NCBI GenBank assembly: GCA_947504035.1
Contig: CANNGA010000018.1
Span: 1 to 64,000 of the forward strand
Direction of reading: 5' to 3'
Length of the DNA stretch: 64,000 nucleotides
From: an uncultured Flavobacteriaceae bacterium
GTDB lineage: Bacteria; Bacteroidota; Bacteroidia; Flavobacteriales; Flavobacteriaceae
In this document: piece after piece, positions 16,676-25,107 of the stretch
Position numbering within the stretch: the first letter of the stretch is position 1
Layout of the letters: every line of letters begins with the position of its first letter
Notes under the pieces: model-generated
What the model was told of the DNA's origin: nothing
What the model saw: the letters and a program-made list of their open reading frames with translations, nothing else
Database searches by the model: none
Translations under genes and position numbers: made by a program

Positions 16676-16706
16676 AAAAAAGTTAAGCAATTTGCTTAAC
16701 TTTTTT
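16676..16706. terminator. Hairpin between two tRNA genes
   Basis: AAAAAAGTTAAGC (16676-16688) and GCTTAACTTTTTT (16694-16706) are perfect complements around a 5-base loop, with T-runs on both strands. It probably ends the tRNA-Lys transcript. Confidence 0.75.
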
Positions 16707-16710
16707 CTTG

Positions 16711-16783
16711 TGACCGGGCTGGGGCTCGAACCCAGGACCCTCTCCTTAAAAGGGAGATGCTCTACCAACTGAGCTACCCGGTC
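16711..16783 (-). tRNA. tRNA-Lys (UUU)
   Basis: A 73-base cloverleaf on the minus strand. The acceptor GACCGGG pairs with CCCGGTC. The anticodon stem TCTCC/GGAGA encloses loop CTTTTAA, giving anticodon TTT. The T arm CTGGG-TTCGAGC-CCCAG is perfect. Confidence 0.95.
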
Positions 16784-16930
16784 TGTTTGTTTTTTTGACT
16801 AACTATCATTGCTGTTAGCGGGTGCAAATATAGAATGTTTTATTAATTAAACAATACTTTTTTTATATTTTTTTTTGTTTTTTTGCGGCACGATAATGTA
16901 TGTTTTTAATAATCAAATAATAGCAGTAAA

Positions 16931-17461
16931 ATGAAAATAATATTAATTGGGTATATGGGGTCTGGTAAATCTTCGATTGGAAAAATTTTGTCAGAAAAAT
17001 TAAACTATAAAGTGATTGATTTGGATGACTTTATTGAAGATAAGGAAAAAATGACCGTGAGCGAGATTTTTAAAACCAAAGGAGAACTGTATTTTAGAAA
17101 GAAAGAAACCGTGTATGTGAAGGAATTATTAGAACTAGAAGGTGATTTTATTCTATCTCTTGGAGGTGGTACACCTTGTTACGGCACTAATATGGATATT
17201 ATATTAGAGGCGAAGGAGGCTAAATCTGTATATTTAAAAGCGTCTTTGCCTAAATTGTCTAAAAAGTTGTTTAAAAAGAAAGCCAAACGCCCACTGATCG
17301 CTCATATCTCATCAGAAGCACAAATGATGGAGTTTATAGGCAAGCATCTGTTTGAACGCTCACAGTTTTACAGCAAGGCCGAATTTGTGGTGTCTACAGA
17401 TGATAAAACTAAAAAAGAAGTCGCAGACGCTGTATTAGAGTGTATGGCTACTCTAATATAA
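16931..17461 (+). CDS. aroK: Shikimate kinase
   Basis: A 176-residue protein. GYMGSGKSS at residues 7-15 is the Walker A loop. DLDDFIE (about 35-41) holds the shikimate-binding Asp pair. GGGTPC (about 80) is the conserved Gly-rich substrate loop. RPLI with the following lid region completes the family pattern. It phosphorylates shikimate with ATP in the route to chorismate and aromatic amino acids. It overlaps the convergent phosphoribosyltransferase gene by 14 bases. Confidence 0.92.
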   Translation: MKIILIGYMGSGKSSIGKILSEKLNYKVIDLDDFIEDKEKMTVSEIFKTKGELYFRKKETVYVKELLELEGDFILSLGGGTPCYGTNMDIILEAKEAKSVYLKASLPKLSKKLFKKKAKRPLIAHISSEAQMMEFIGKHLFERSQFYSKAEFVVSTDDKTKKEVADAVLECMATLI

Positions 17462-17954
17462 CGCTATACGCTTTATCTGTAAGGTTGACTTGTACGTGTT
17501 CTTGTAGGGATGTAGAAAGTGATATGCCTTTAAAATCGGCCTTAACAGGGTATTTTTTATGATTTCTGTTCACTAAGACAGCAGTTTTAAATTGTTTTAA
17601 AGGCACGTCTAAAAAGTGTTTTACACCATAGATAAGTGTCGTTCCAGAATTTAAAACGTCGTCTACAAGAATTAAAGATTTATTCGTATAGGCTTTGGGA
17701 GGAATAGAGGTGGTTATAGCTTCCCAAGGCTTGTGCTTATCAATAGATACTTTACAAAGTATTGGCGTCATCTCTGAAATATGTTCTAATATCGACTTTA
17801 ATTTCTCGGCTAACAGATAGCCATTATGCGCTATACCAGCAATAATAACTTCGGTTTCATCGACATTACTTTCATAAATTTGAAACGCAATGCGTCTTAT
17901 TTTATGTTCTATTTCAGCGTGATTTAAAATAACACTATTTTTTAATTCCATCAT
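17448..17954 (-). CDS. Phosphoribosyltransferase-domain protein (PyrR/PRTase type)
   Basis: A 168-residue protein. SLILVDDVLNSGTTL (about residues 102-116) is the PRPP-binding signature of type I phosphoribosyltransferases. The upstream IAGIAHNGYLLAEKL fits the hood/flexible-loop region. It resembles PyrR-like proteins more than salvage enzymes of defined specificity. It could be an enzyme or a regulatory PRTase; the substrate base cannot be read from sequence. It lies upstream of nothing obviously pyrimidine-related and shares its strand with the S4 gene 21 bases upstream. Confidence 0.75.
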   Translation of the reverse strand: MMELKNSVILNHAEIEHKIRRIAFQIYESNVDETEVIIAGIAHNGYLLAEKLKSILEHISEMTPILCKVSIDKHKPWEAITTSIPPKAYTNKSLILVDDVLNSGTTLIYGVKHFLDVPLKQFKTAVLVNRNHKKYPVKADFKGISLSTSLQEHVQVNLTDKAYSVILE

Positions 17955-17975
17955 ATCCTTATTAGCGGCCTAAAA

Positions 17976-18347
17976 TTAGTCATTTTCAGTATTAAAATCA
18001 TCAATATCCCTTCTATCTTTTTTAGTAGGTCTCCCCGTGCCTTTCTTACGGTAATAGTCTTTGGCGTATTTTAAGAGCTCTTGTGACTCAAACTCTGTTT
18101 TTGGGGTGGTATCTACTCTGTAGATGTCAACCAGCTTAGCAGACACCCTATTAGGAGGAATATCATTTATGGTAAGTTTGTAATTGATTTGATTCTTTCG
18201 CAATTCAATAGTATCTGTAGCATAAACATCTCTGCTTGGCTTTACAACTGCGCCGTTTACTTTTATGTGCCCTTTTTTACAAGCTGTAGTGGCAAGAGAC
18301 CTCGTTTTATAGTATCTCACACACCATAAATATTTATCTATTCGCAT
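17976..18347 (-). CDS. S4-domain RNA-binding protein (Hsp15-like)
   Basis: A 123-residue protein. The S4 domain fills residues 1-65 (MRIDKYLWCVRYYKTRSLATTACKKG start, then HIKVNGAVVKPSRDV). A basic, Lys/Arg-rich C-terminal tail ends in DDFNTEND. Hsp15 binds free 50S subunits carrying a nascent chain and helps recycle stalled ribosomes. Size and order of parts match that family. It is probably co-transcribed with the phosphoribosyltransferase. Confidence 0.82.
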   Translation of the reverse strand: MRIDKYLWCVRYYKTRSLATTACKKGHIKVNGAVVKPSRDVYATDTIELRKNQINYKLTINDIPPNRVSAKLVDIYRVDTTPKTEFESQELLKYAKDYYRKKGTGRPTKKDRRDIDDFNTEND

Positions 18348-18428
18348 ATAATTAGCTTAAAAACTACGTTAATTAATATAAAGCAAAATATATTTAAATT
18401 GTATCTTGCACGTCAAAAATAAACAATA

Positions 18429-19514
18429 ATGAGGTTTAAAAGAATAGTTTTAGGGGTGTTATGTATAGGATTAGGGTTTTGCGCTTGCAGTAACGATGAT
18501 AACCCTGGCGCAGCACGCCAACCTTTAACAACATTAGAAGAGCAGCAGGCTTTAGATGAGGTAACTATAGAAGAGTATTTGCGCACGCATTTTTACAACG
18601 CGAGTACATTTGATAATGAAGGCAGTAGGCTCCAAGATTTAGAAATTACAGAACGGCAGACAGAAGGTAGTATTCGGTTAATGGATGCAGTCACTGAAGC
18701 CGAATTGTCTTTAGGGGGCCTTACAGTAAAATATTATTTTCTTAACTTGAGACAAGGGGCGGGGACTAATTCTCCAACTTTTGCCGATCGGGTTAGGGTC
18801 GTATATAGAGGTGTTAATTTAGTGAATGATGCTGTTTTTGAAGACCAAATAGCAAATCCAATGGCTTTTAATTTACCAAGTACAATTATTGGATGGCAAA
18901 ACGTATTTCCTAATTTTAGAGCGGCTACTAATTTTTCAATAGAGAATGATGGTACAGTAAATTTCGAGTCTCCAGGTGTAGGTGTTATGTTCTTACCTTC
19001 TACAATTGCTTATTTTAGGCTTGAGACCAATGATAATACAGCTTCTACTGTATTTTTACCTTTACAGACTGCTAATGCAGCCGGTGGAGTAGATCGTATG
19101 CCTTTAATGTTTCAATTTGAGTTGTTACAGGTATTCGAGGATGATATTGACGGAGATGGTATACCGTCGCATTTAGAAGATTTAAATAACGATGGTGCTA
19201 TTATAAATGGAGAAGACGATGATACCGATTTAGATGGTACACCTAATGTTAATGATGCAGATGACGATAATGACGGTGTTTTAACAGAAGATGAGATCGT
19301 GGTAAGTTTCGTAGAAGAAACCACAAGGGCAGCTATCGAAAATACGGCTCTAGAAGACAATCAATTTTTGGCTAATTTCATTGAAGAACTACGTGATGAA
19401 ACTGGAAACATTACTGGATTTAGAGGGAGAATCATTACATTTTTTGATACAGACAATGATGGAGTTTTTAACCATTTGGATGCAAATGATACAACTGTGA
19501 TTTCAGAATTATAG
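18429..19514 (+). CDS. FKBP-type peptidyl-prolyl isomerase-like lipoprotein with Asp-rich Ca-type repeats
   Basis: A 361-residue protein. The signal peptide ends in a lipobox with the acylated Cys at residue 20. Residues about 90-225 resemble an FKBP isomerase core (RVRVVYRGVNLVNDAVFEDQ, IIGWQNVFPNF, VMFLPSTIAYF). The C-terminal third holds repeated DxDxDG loops like thrombospondin type 3 repeats (DDIDGDGIPSHLEDLNNDG, DTDLDGTPNVNDADDDNDG, FDTDNDGVFNHLDAND), expected to bind calcium. It probably acts as a folding helper at the outer membrane. It is monocistronic with a strong terminator downstream. Confidence 0.78.
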   Translation: MRFKRIVLGVLCIGLGFCACSNDDNPGAARQPLTTLEEQQALDEVTIEEYLRTHFYNASTFDNEGSRLQDLEITERQTEGSIRLMDAVTEAELSLGGLTVKYYFLNLRQGAGTNSPTFADRVRVVYRGVNLVNDAVFEDQIANPMAFNLPSTIIGWQNVFPNFRAATNFSIENDGTVNFESPGVGVMFLPSTIAYFRLETNDNTASTVFLPLQTANAAGGVDRMPLMFQFELLQVFEDDIDGDGIPSHLEDLNNDGAIINGEDDDTDLDGTPNVNDADDDNDGVLTEDEIVVSFVEETTRAAIENTALEDNQFLANFIEELRDETGNITGFRGRIITFFDTDNDGVFNHLDANDTTVISEL

Positions 19515-19595
19515 TTGTCTTGATTAAAAGAGAAGAGTAATACTCTGCTTTTATGAGTCCAATTTGTTCGTTTAGAATCTATTAATATAAGTAAG

Positions 19596-19628
19596 AAAGC
19601 CGTCATTTTAAAATGATGGCTTTTTTTC
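19596..19628 (+). terminator. Intrinsic terminator
   Basis: AAAGCCGTCATTTT (19596-19609) pairs with AAAATGATGGCTTT (19610-19623), apart from one G-U, and a T-run follows. It ends the FKBP lipoprotein transcript. Confidence 0.8.
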
Positions 19629-20142
19629 TATGTTAGAGTTCATAGAACGGTTTAAAAAAATCTCCAAGTTTAACTCTTGAAGCATGGCTACTGCGCTTTA
19701 GGTAAAGAGTTTGTTTTGTTTAAAAAAACAAAGCATTTGAGTTTTGAATATACCTTTTATTTAAACACAAAATGTTAATTTTCTTAAGTCTAAAAAACAT
19801 TTGCATTAGTTTCCTATAGAGGTTTAAAGACCTAAAAAAAAATAGGATTAGTTGCCAATTTATATTATTTTGACCCTAAAATGTAACATATTACATAAAG
19901 ACGAGACTTATTGTTGTTGACAGTAATGTAATCTATCGTATTTTAGAAATGTTAAAATAAATGTAGGACTTATGTTTGTACTATTGATGCCTATTCTTTT
20001 ACTATTGATCTATTTTTCTTGAATTTAAAAGCTTATAATAGTAATATTGAAATCCGAAAAATCTTTATTGTTTCTGATTACTAAACAAAGGTAAAAGTTG
20101 TATTAAAATTAAGTTTAACTCTCAACTCTCATAATTTTATAT
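19629..20142. other. Long upstream region of the response regulator, no gene seen
   Basis: About 510 AT-rich bases. The only open frame is a 16-residue hydrophobic run near 19971-20021, too short to support. Several poly-A and poly-T runs are present and no clear promoter match was found. The length suggests a regulated promoter or a small RNA that I cannot identify. Confidence 0.4.
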
Positions 20143-20823
20143 ATGTATAATGATTTATGTAAAGTTTTATTAATTGATGATCATCCATTAATAACTAGTG
20201 CTTATGCCTTGGCCTTTAACAAATTATCTAAAGAAAAAAAAGAGCTTGAATTTGAAATAGATGTGGCAAGAGATTGTGACTCTGCAATGGAGAAAATAAG
20301 AAATTCTCAACAAGATCGTAATTATGATTTTGTTTTTTTAGATGTGAAATTACCACCTTCTAAAAATAGAGAGTTTTTAAGTGGAGAAGATATAGGCGTT
20401 TTTCTTAAAAAAAATTTCAAAAAAACTAAGATTGTAATTTCTACATCTGTTAATGATAACTACATGGTCAGTTCTATTCTTAAAAAAATAGACCCAGAGG
20501 CATTTTTAATTAAAACAGATGCTACAATTGAAGTGTTGTTAGAATGTGTTGATACGATTTTATTAGACCCTCCTTATTATAGTAAATCTGTTATAAAATT
20601 ATTTAGAAAGCAGTCGGCAAATAATCTTGTTATAGATGATATTGACCGTCAAATTTTATATGAGTTATCAAATGGTACTAAAATGAGTGAATTACCCAAT
20701 ATATTGCCGTTATCTATGGCTGCTCTTGAAAGAAGAAAACGCATGCTAAAAGAGATGTTTAATGTGAATTCAAGAGGAGATAGAGAGTTGTTAAAAAAAG
20801 CACATGAAAAAGGTGTGATTTAG
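20143..20823 (+). CDS. Response regulator with C-terminal HTH
   Basis: A 226-residue protein. The receiver domain spans residues 7-140: acidic pair D12/D13, phosphoacceptor D67 in FVFLDVKLPP, the S/T position in VISTS, and Lys near 124 in FLIKTD. Residues about 160-215 form a helix-turn-helix of the NarL/LuxR kind, though divergent (IDDIDRQILYELSNGTKMSELPNILPLSMAALERRKRML). It probably receives phosphate from a histidine kinase that is not in this window. It stands 189 bases upstream of the secretion/pilus locus on the same strand, so it may regulate that locus. Confidence 0.82.
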   Translation: MYNDLCKVLLIDDHPLITSAYALAFNKLSKEKKELEFEIDVARDCDSAMEKIRNSQQDRNYDFVFLDVKLPPSKNREFLSGEDIGVFLKKNFKKTKIVISTSVNDNYMVSSILKKIDPEAFLIKTDATIEVLLECVDTILLDPPYYSKSVIKLFRKQSANNLVIDDIDRQILYELSNGTKMSELPNILPLSMAALERRKRMLKEMFNVNSRGDRELLKKAHEKGVI

Positions 20824-21011
20824 TTGTGGTATGTTTAAATGACTTTAGTTTGAATGTTTTTAATTAGAAAGTGTTAGAGATTTGTTAACTAAGGTAAATA
20901 CCATCAAAATAGAGGGCATTACCCTAATATCGTTGTGGGAGTATTGCATATTTTTGAAATGTATTAATTTTATTTCTACAATTAAAAACGCTCTCACAAG
21001 TATTGAATTAT

Positions 21012-22244
21012 ATGAATTTAAAAAGTGCTTCTCTTATAAATGCAATTTTTGTTTGCTTGATGGTGTCTATAATTTCAAGTGGTCTAATCTCAATATCATA
21101 TTATCATAAAATGTTTGAGAATAAATTGGAATCGTTAGAAGCTCACATCAACAGGAATGAGTCAGCCTTGAATTATTATTTAAATAATAAAGAATTAGTT
21201 AATTCTGAGGGAGGTATTCATGAATTTGATCTTTTTGATGACGGTATAGTATCTCATGTTAAAAAAAAAAGTTGGGGGTTTTATGATGTTGTAACTTGTA
21301 AAACAGAGCATAAAACAGATTCTATTAGAAAAACGGTTCTAGTAGGTTATGGAAATAATAAAAGTAAACAATTAGCACTTTATCTAACAGATTATGATAA
21401 AGCTTTAAAATTATCAGGAGCAACCCAAATTACAGGGACTATGTTTGTGCCTAACGGAAGAACAGAACTTGCTTATATAAATGGAAATAAAGGAAACTCT
21501 GTTGTATTAAAAGGATCGCAAAAAGAATCAAAAAATAGGCTTCCCAAATTAGATAAGGATGTGTCTATAGAGGTGGAAAGGTATCCGTTTTTAACTATTA
21601 ATGCCCTTAAAGAAAAGGCCGATTTAGTTAATGCTTTTGATGCACCAACTAAAGTTCTTGATTTTAGAGGTATTGAACATGTTAAAGATGTATCTTTTAA
21701 AGGGAATTTTATACTTTATTCCAATTCAGCGTTAAGTATTAATGCTTCAGCTGTATTAGAAGATATTATTGTAAAAGCACCTGTTGTTAATATTGCTGCA
21801 GGATTTAAAGGAACGGTACAAATTATTGCAGACACACAGGTTGTTGTAGAAGAGAATGTCGTGCTGCGTTACCCTTCAAGTATTTATATTAAAAATGATG
21901 AAGAAGATGTATCTGTCGTGTTAAATGGTAATAGTAAGGTTTTGGGAGGGATTGTAATACATGGAAATACTTATAACAATTCGTTACAAAGACAATTAAC
22001 TATAAGTAAAGACGCTATGTTAATAGGGGATATATATTGCTACGGGCGTTTGCAATTAGACGGAAGTGTTTTGGGAAGTGTCTACACAGATCGTTTTACT
22101 TTAAAAACAAAATCATCGTCTTATGAAAATACGATTTTAAATGGGAAAATAGATAATAGTAAGTTACCAGCCTTTTTTGTAAGGCTACCTTTATTTAACA
22201 GAGCAATAGATAAAAGTGCATATGAAGTTATTAAAACATTTTAA
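21012..22244 (+). CDS. Pseudopilin-like or GspK/PilX-position membrane protein with beta-solenoid tail
   Basis: A 410-residue protein from ATG 21012; a TTG 9 bases upstream is possible. One N-terminal membrane segment (about residues 5-25: SASLINAIFVCLMVSIISSGL) sits where a pilin helix would be, but the Glu5 of classical pilins is missing. A coiled section follows. The C-terminal half shows a repeating pattern (VVLNGNSKVLGGIVIHGNT, LIGDIYCYGRLQLDGSVLGSVYTD) like a bactofilin or other beta-solenoid. It is the first gene of the locus and overlaps the next pseudopilin by 23 bases. By position it may be the tip pseudopilin (GspK/PilX role). That is inference. Confidence 0.6.
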   Translation: MNLKSASLINAIFVCLMVSIISSGLISISYYHKMFENKLESLEAHINRNESALNYYLNNKELVNSEGGIHEFDLFDDGIVSHVKKKSWGFYDVVTCKTEHKTDSIRKTVLVGYGNNKSKQLALYLTDYDKALKLSGATQITGTMFVPNGRTELAYINGNKGNSVVLKGSQKESKNRLPKLDKDVSIEVERYPFLTINALKEKADLVNAFDAPTKVLDFRGIEHVKDVSFKGNFILYSNSALSINASAVLEDIIVKAPVVNIAAGFKGTVQIIADTQVVVEENVVLRYPSSIYIKNDEEDVSVVLNGNSKVLGGIVIHGNTYNNSLQRQLTISKDAMLIGDIYCYGRLQLDGSVLGSVYTDRFTLKTKSSSYENTILNGKIDNSKLPAFFVRLPLFNRAIDKSAYEVIKTF

Positions 22245-22578
22245 AAGCTTAAAGGCATCATCTATTGTAGAATCTGTAATAGCAATAGCAATTATTTCTA
22301 TTTGTGTCTTAATAGCTTTTATGGTTTATATAAATATTAGTAAACAAAAAACACCGTTAAATTATTATAAGGCAAAACACCATATAGAGGTTTTAATACA
22401 TGATATAGAACACCAAAAAGATTATGAAAATGATATATTTACTTATAGAGGCTACACCATAGCTAAAACCGTAGATGTAGATGCTAAAGAAGGTATTGCA
22501 AGAGTATTGTTTTTAATCACGATTGGTGGACATAAAGTATATGAAATTATTAAGGTAATACCTTATAAAGAAAGCTAA
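22222..22578 (+). CDS. Minor pseudopilin (GspI/PilV-like)
   Basis: A 118-residue protein from ATG 22222; a GTG two codons upstream is the alternative. A short basic leader (MKLLKHFKSLKA) precedes SSIVESVIAIAIISI, with Glu at +5 after the predicted cleavage A/S. That is the class III signal of type IV pilins and pseudopilins processed by prepilin peptidase. The globular part is small. It overlaps its upstream neighbour by 23 bases and shares one base with the next gene, so translation is coupled. Confidence 0.75.
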   Translation: MKLLKHFKSLKASSIVESVIAIAIISICVLIAFMVYINISKQKTPLNYYKAKHHIEVLIHDIEHQKDYENDIFTYRGYTIAKTVDVDAKEGIARVLFLITIGGHKVYEIIKVIPYKES

Positions 22579-23048
22579 TGTATATAAAAAGTTTTACGAT
22601 ATTAGAAGCTTTAATAAGTTTAATCCTAATGGGAATAATAATCTCATTAACATATAGTGTGTTTAATTTGGTAGAGCGGCAAATGTATATGTTTAAAAAT
22701 GAAAATGGTACTGTGTTGCAATACAACCTTTTTAATACAACATTAAAACAAGACATATACAAGGCAGCCGATTTTGAGGTAAGCGAGAAAGGGGTGCTAT
22801 TAAAACCCTATAACGGTGTAAATGTGAGTTATGAAATTTTAAAACCTTATGTTCTTAGGACGCAAGAACAACAAATAGATACGTTTGAAATTAAAACATT
22901 AAGTCATTCTTTTTTTCAAGCAGAACGGCTAACCTTAATATCTGAAAAATTGCAATTAGGTATAGCGCTATTAGGAGATACTATTCCCGCAGTATATTAT
23001 TTAAATAGAGATAACGCAAATCTTGTAAATAGCCATTTCTTAAAATGA
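22578..23048 (+). CDS. Minor pseudopilin (GspJ/PilW-like)
   Basis: A 156-residue protein. The very short leader MYIKS precedes FTILEALISLILMGIII: Phe at +1 and Glu at +5, a textbook prepilin site. A 100-residue globular domain follows. Its length and position after the GspI-like gene fit the GspJ role. It overlaps gspF by 4 bases. The start is set by TAATG, where the previous stop and this ATG share a base. Confidence 0.78.
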   Translation: MYIKSFTILEALISLILMGIIISLTYSVFNLVERQMYMFKNENGTVLQYNLFNTTLKQDIYKAADFEVSEKGVLLKPYNGVNVSYEILKPYVLRTQEQQIDTFEIKTLSHSFFQAERLTLISEKLQLGIALLGDTIPAVYYLNRDNANLVNSHFLK

Positions 23049-24169
23049 AGATAGGAACAACGGCACATACAGTAAGGCAACAAAAAAAGAAAAAAGTATT
23101 TGAAGGTTTTAATATGCCTATATCTTTTTTTAAACGCTTTTCGGATAAGCAAAAAGAAGATTTCTATAGAGAATTTTCAACATTGATAAAATCGGGTGTG
23201 GATTTTAATCAAGCTTTAGAAATATTAACATCTCAACAAAAATCAGATTTTATTAAGACAATATATAAAGCTATAAATACGGATGTGGTACGGGGAAAAT
23301 CTTTATACCAAGCAATAAAAGATCATAAATATTTTTCGCCTTACGAATACCATAGTATCAAAATAGGAGAAGATACGAGGCGTTTACCAGATATTTTTGA
23401 TGAGCTTAAAACTTTCTTTTCACGAAAGATTAAAATGAAACGACAAATAGTGTCTGTACTAGCTTATCCAATATTTGTTCTAATTATAACATTTGCCGTT
23501 CTTTATTTTATGTTAAATTTCGTGGTACCAATGTTCGCATCTGTATTTCAGCAATTTGGGAAAGATTTGCCAGAGATCACCCAATTTGTAGTTAATGTAT
23601 CTAATAACTTCAATGTTATTTTAGTTGTAGCACTGGGTGTTGTTTTATCCATTTTTGTAGGCCATAAATTACTTAAAGACACTATTAAGTACAAGAGTAT
23701 AACCTCAAATATGTTACTTAAACTCCCTTATTTTGGGAGCCTGGTTAAAAAAATCTATTTAGCGCGATTTTGTCAGTCGTTTGGATTGCTACTTTCAGCT
23801 AAAACGCCCTTAATAGATGCGATAGAATTAACAGAGAAAATGATTTCGTTTTATCCTCTAAAGAATGCACTGTCATTAACTAGAAAAGATATTTTAAAAG
23901 GAGAAACTTTTGCAGATAGTTTGAAAAAACACGCTTTTTTTACGCCTAAATTAATTTCGTTAACGGCAATAGGAGAGCAAATTAATGAGTTAGGTCCCAT
24001 GTATGACGGATTAGCAAATCAATATAACGAAGAAGTAGAACACTCAACCAAAATGATAGGAACTATTTTAGAGCCAATAATGATTGTGTTGATAGGAGGT
24101 ATTGTTGGCTTTATTATGATAGCGATGTATTCTCCAATATTTAATTTAAGTAAAGTAATTCAAAATTAA
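23045..24169 (+). CDS. gspF: Inner-membrane platform protein GspF/PilC
   Basis: A 374-residue protein. Two GspF repeats are visible: residues about 30-155 (FYREFSTLIKSGVDFNQALEIL) and about 240-360 (ARFCQSFGLLLSAKTPLIDAIEL). Each has the family's F..L..L...G. pattern and each ends near membrane helices (about 135-160, 190-210, 345-365). GspF/PilC is the membrane hub that couples ATPase motion to pseudopilus assembly. It is somewhat shorter than the usual 400 residues at the N-terminus. No fusion is seen. Confidence 0.9.
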   Translation: MKIGTTAHTVRQQKKKKVFEGFNMPISFFKRFSDKQKEDFYREFSTLIKSGVDFNQALEILTSQQKSDFIKTIYKAINTDVVRGKSLYQAIKDHKYFSPYEYHSIKIGEDTRRLPDIFDELKTFFSRKIKMKRQIVSVLAYPIFVLIITFAVLYFMLNFVVPMFASVFQQFGKDLPEITQFVVNVSNNFNVILVVALGVVLSIFVGHKLLKDTIKYKSITSNMLLKLPYFGSLVKKIYLARFCQSFGLLLSAKTPLIDAIELTEKMISFYPLKNALSLTRKDILKGETFADSLKKHAFFTPKLISLTAIGEQINELGPMYDGLANQYNEEVEHSTKMIGTILEPIMIVLIGGIVGFIMIAMYSPIFNLSKVIQN

Positions 24170-24184
24170 TTTCAAATAGTAATT

Positions 24185-24622
24185 ATGATGAAAATGAAAA
24201 AGCAGCTGTTAAAGCTTAGAAATAAACAATTGCAGTTAAAAGCCTATTCCATGTCAGAGATTCTTATAGTGCTCTGTATAATAGGTATTTTGATTTATTT
24301 AGTTGTACCCAATCAAACTTCTGTGGTAACGAGTGCTAAGTCTATAGAAGCTCAGAATATGTTAAGTATGATTCATGGTTTAGAAAAAAGTCATTTTTAT
24401 AGACACTCGAAGTACACTTCAGATTTCAATGAATTGGGATTTGAAGAAGCTTTAACAATAGATAAAGGTGGGCAAGCAGTGTATAAAATAGAGATCACCG
24501 AGGCATCTTTAAATGCTTTTAAAGCAACGGCAACAGCATTACAAGATTTTGATGGAGATGGTATTTATAACACATGGGAAATAGACCAAGATCGAAAGCT
24601 TAAAGAGATTGTTAAAGACTAA
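24185..24622 (+). CDS. Major pseudopilin (GspG/PilE-like) with a Ca-type loop
   Basis: A 145-residue protein. The basic 20-residue leader ends in KA, cleaved before YSMSEILIVLCIIGILIYLVVP, with Glu at +5. The globular tail ends with DFDGDGIYNTWEIDQD, a DxDGDG loop like those that bind calcium. Major pseudopilins of type II systems also have a C-terminal calcium site, but of different sequence, so this could be a convergent solution. It is preceded by its own small gap (15 bases) and followed by the peptidase gene 2 bases later. Confidence 0.78.
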   Translation: MMKMKKQLLKLRNKQLQLKAYSMSEILIVLCIIGILIYLVVPNQTSVVTSAKSIEAQNMLSMIHGLEKSHFYRHSKYTSDFNELGFEEALTIDKGGQAVYKIEITEASLNAFKATATALQDFDGDGIYNTWEIDQDRKLKEIVKD

Positions 24623-24624
24623 AT

Positions 24625-25107
24625 ATGGAGCTAATTTTGGTTTATAGTGTTTTAGTAATTTTGCTATGTTTTGTTTTGTTTTACGATGTAAAACAACGTA
24701 GCATACATGCTATCTTACCTGTTCTGATTTTTATAACCAGTGTATCAATTAATATCTTTTCAGAAGACTTACTATCTATTTATATCGTTTATAATTTGGG
24801 GTTTTTAAGTCTTAATATCATTGGTTTATGGCTTTATTTTTCTGTAAAAAAAGGTAAACTATCCAACCCTATTGATAAAGAGATAGGGTTGGGAGATATT
24901 TTAATGTTTGTAGCTATAACACCATTGTATAATTTAAAAACATTTGCTTTAATTTTTAGTAGTGGCTTGGTATTTTCTCTGGTTCTGTATTTTATTGTAA
25001 CTCTATTTAAACAGATTGAAACGATCCCTTTAGCTGGATATTTAGCTCTGTTTTTAGTGTTAATCATTCTCATAGAATCTATTTTTAATATTAAAATAGC
25101 AGTTTAA
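24625..25107 (+). CDS. Prepilin peptidase (A24 family, no methylase domain)
   Basis: A 160-residue membrane protein with about five helices. The two catalytic aspartates of type IV prepilin peptidases are visible: D21 in FYDVKQR and D91 in GLGD (the GxGD motif). The methyltransferase region and its cysteines, found in PilD/GspO, are absent, as in TadV/CpaA-type enzymes. It should cleave the class III leaders of the pseudopilins in this locus. It shares one base with the start of gspE. Confidence 0.82.
   Translation: MELILVYSVLVILLCFVLFYDVKQRSIHAILPVLIFITSVSINIFSEDLLSIYIVYNLGFLSLNIIGLWLYFSVKKGKLSNPIDKEIGLGDILMFVAITPLYNLKTFALIFSSGLVFSLVLYFIVTLFKQIETIPLAGYLALFLVLIILIESIFNIKIAV

Noticed and set aside
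19971-20021. 16-codon hydrophobic ORF in the long leader of the response regulator
   Set aside because: Too short to separate from chance in AT-rich DNA; no promoter or conserved context visible.
20882-21109. 75-residue ORF before the first pseudopilus gene
   Set aside because: It starts with TTG, overlaps the well-supported 21012 gene in another frame and has no recognisable feature.
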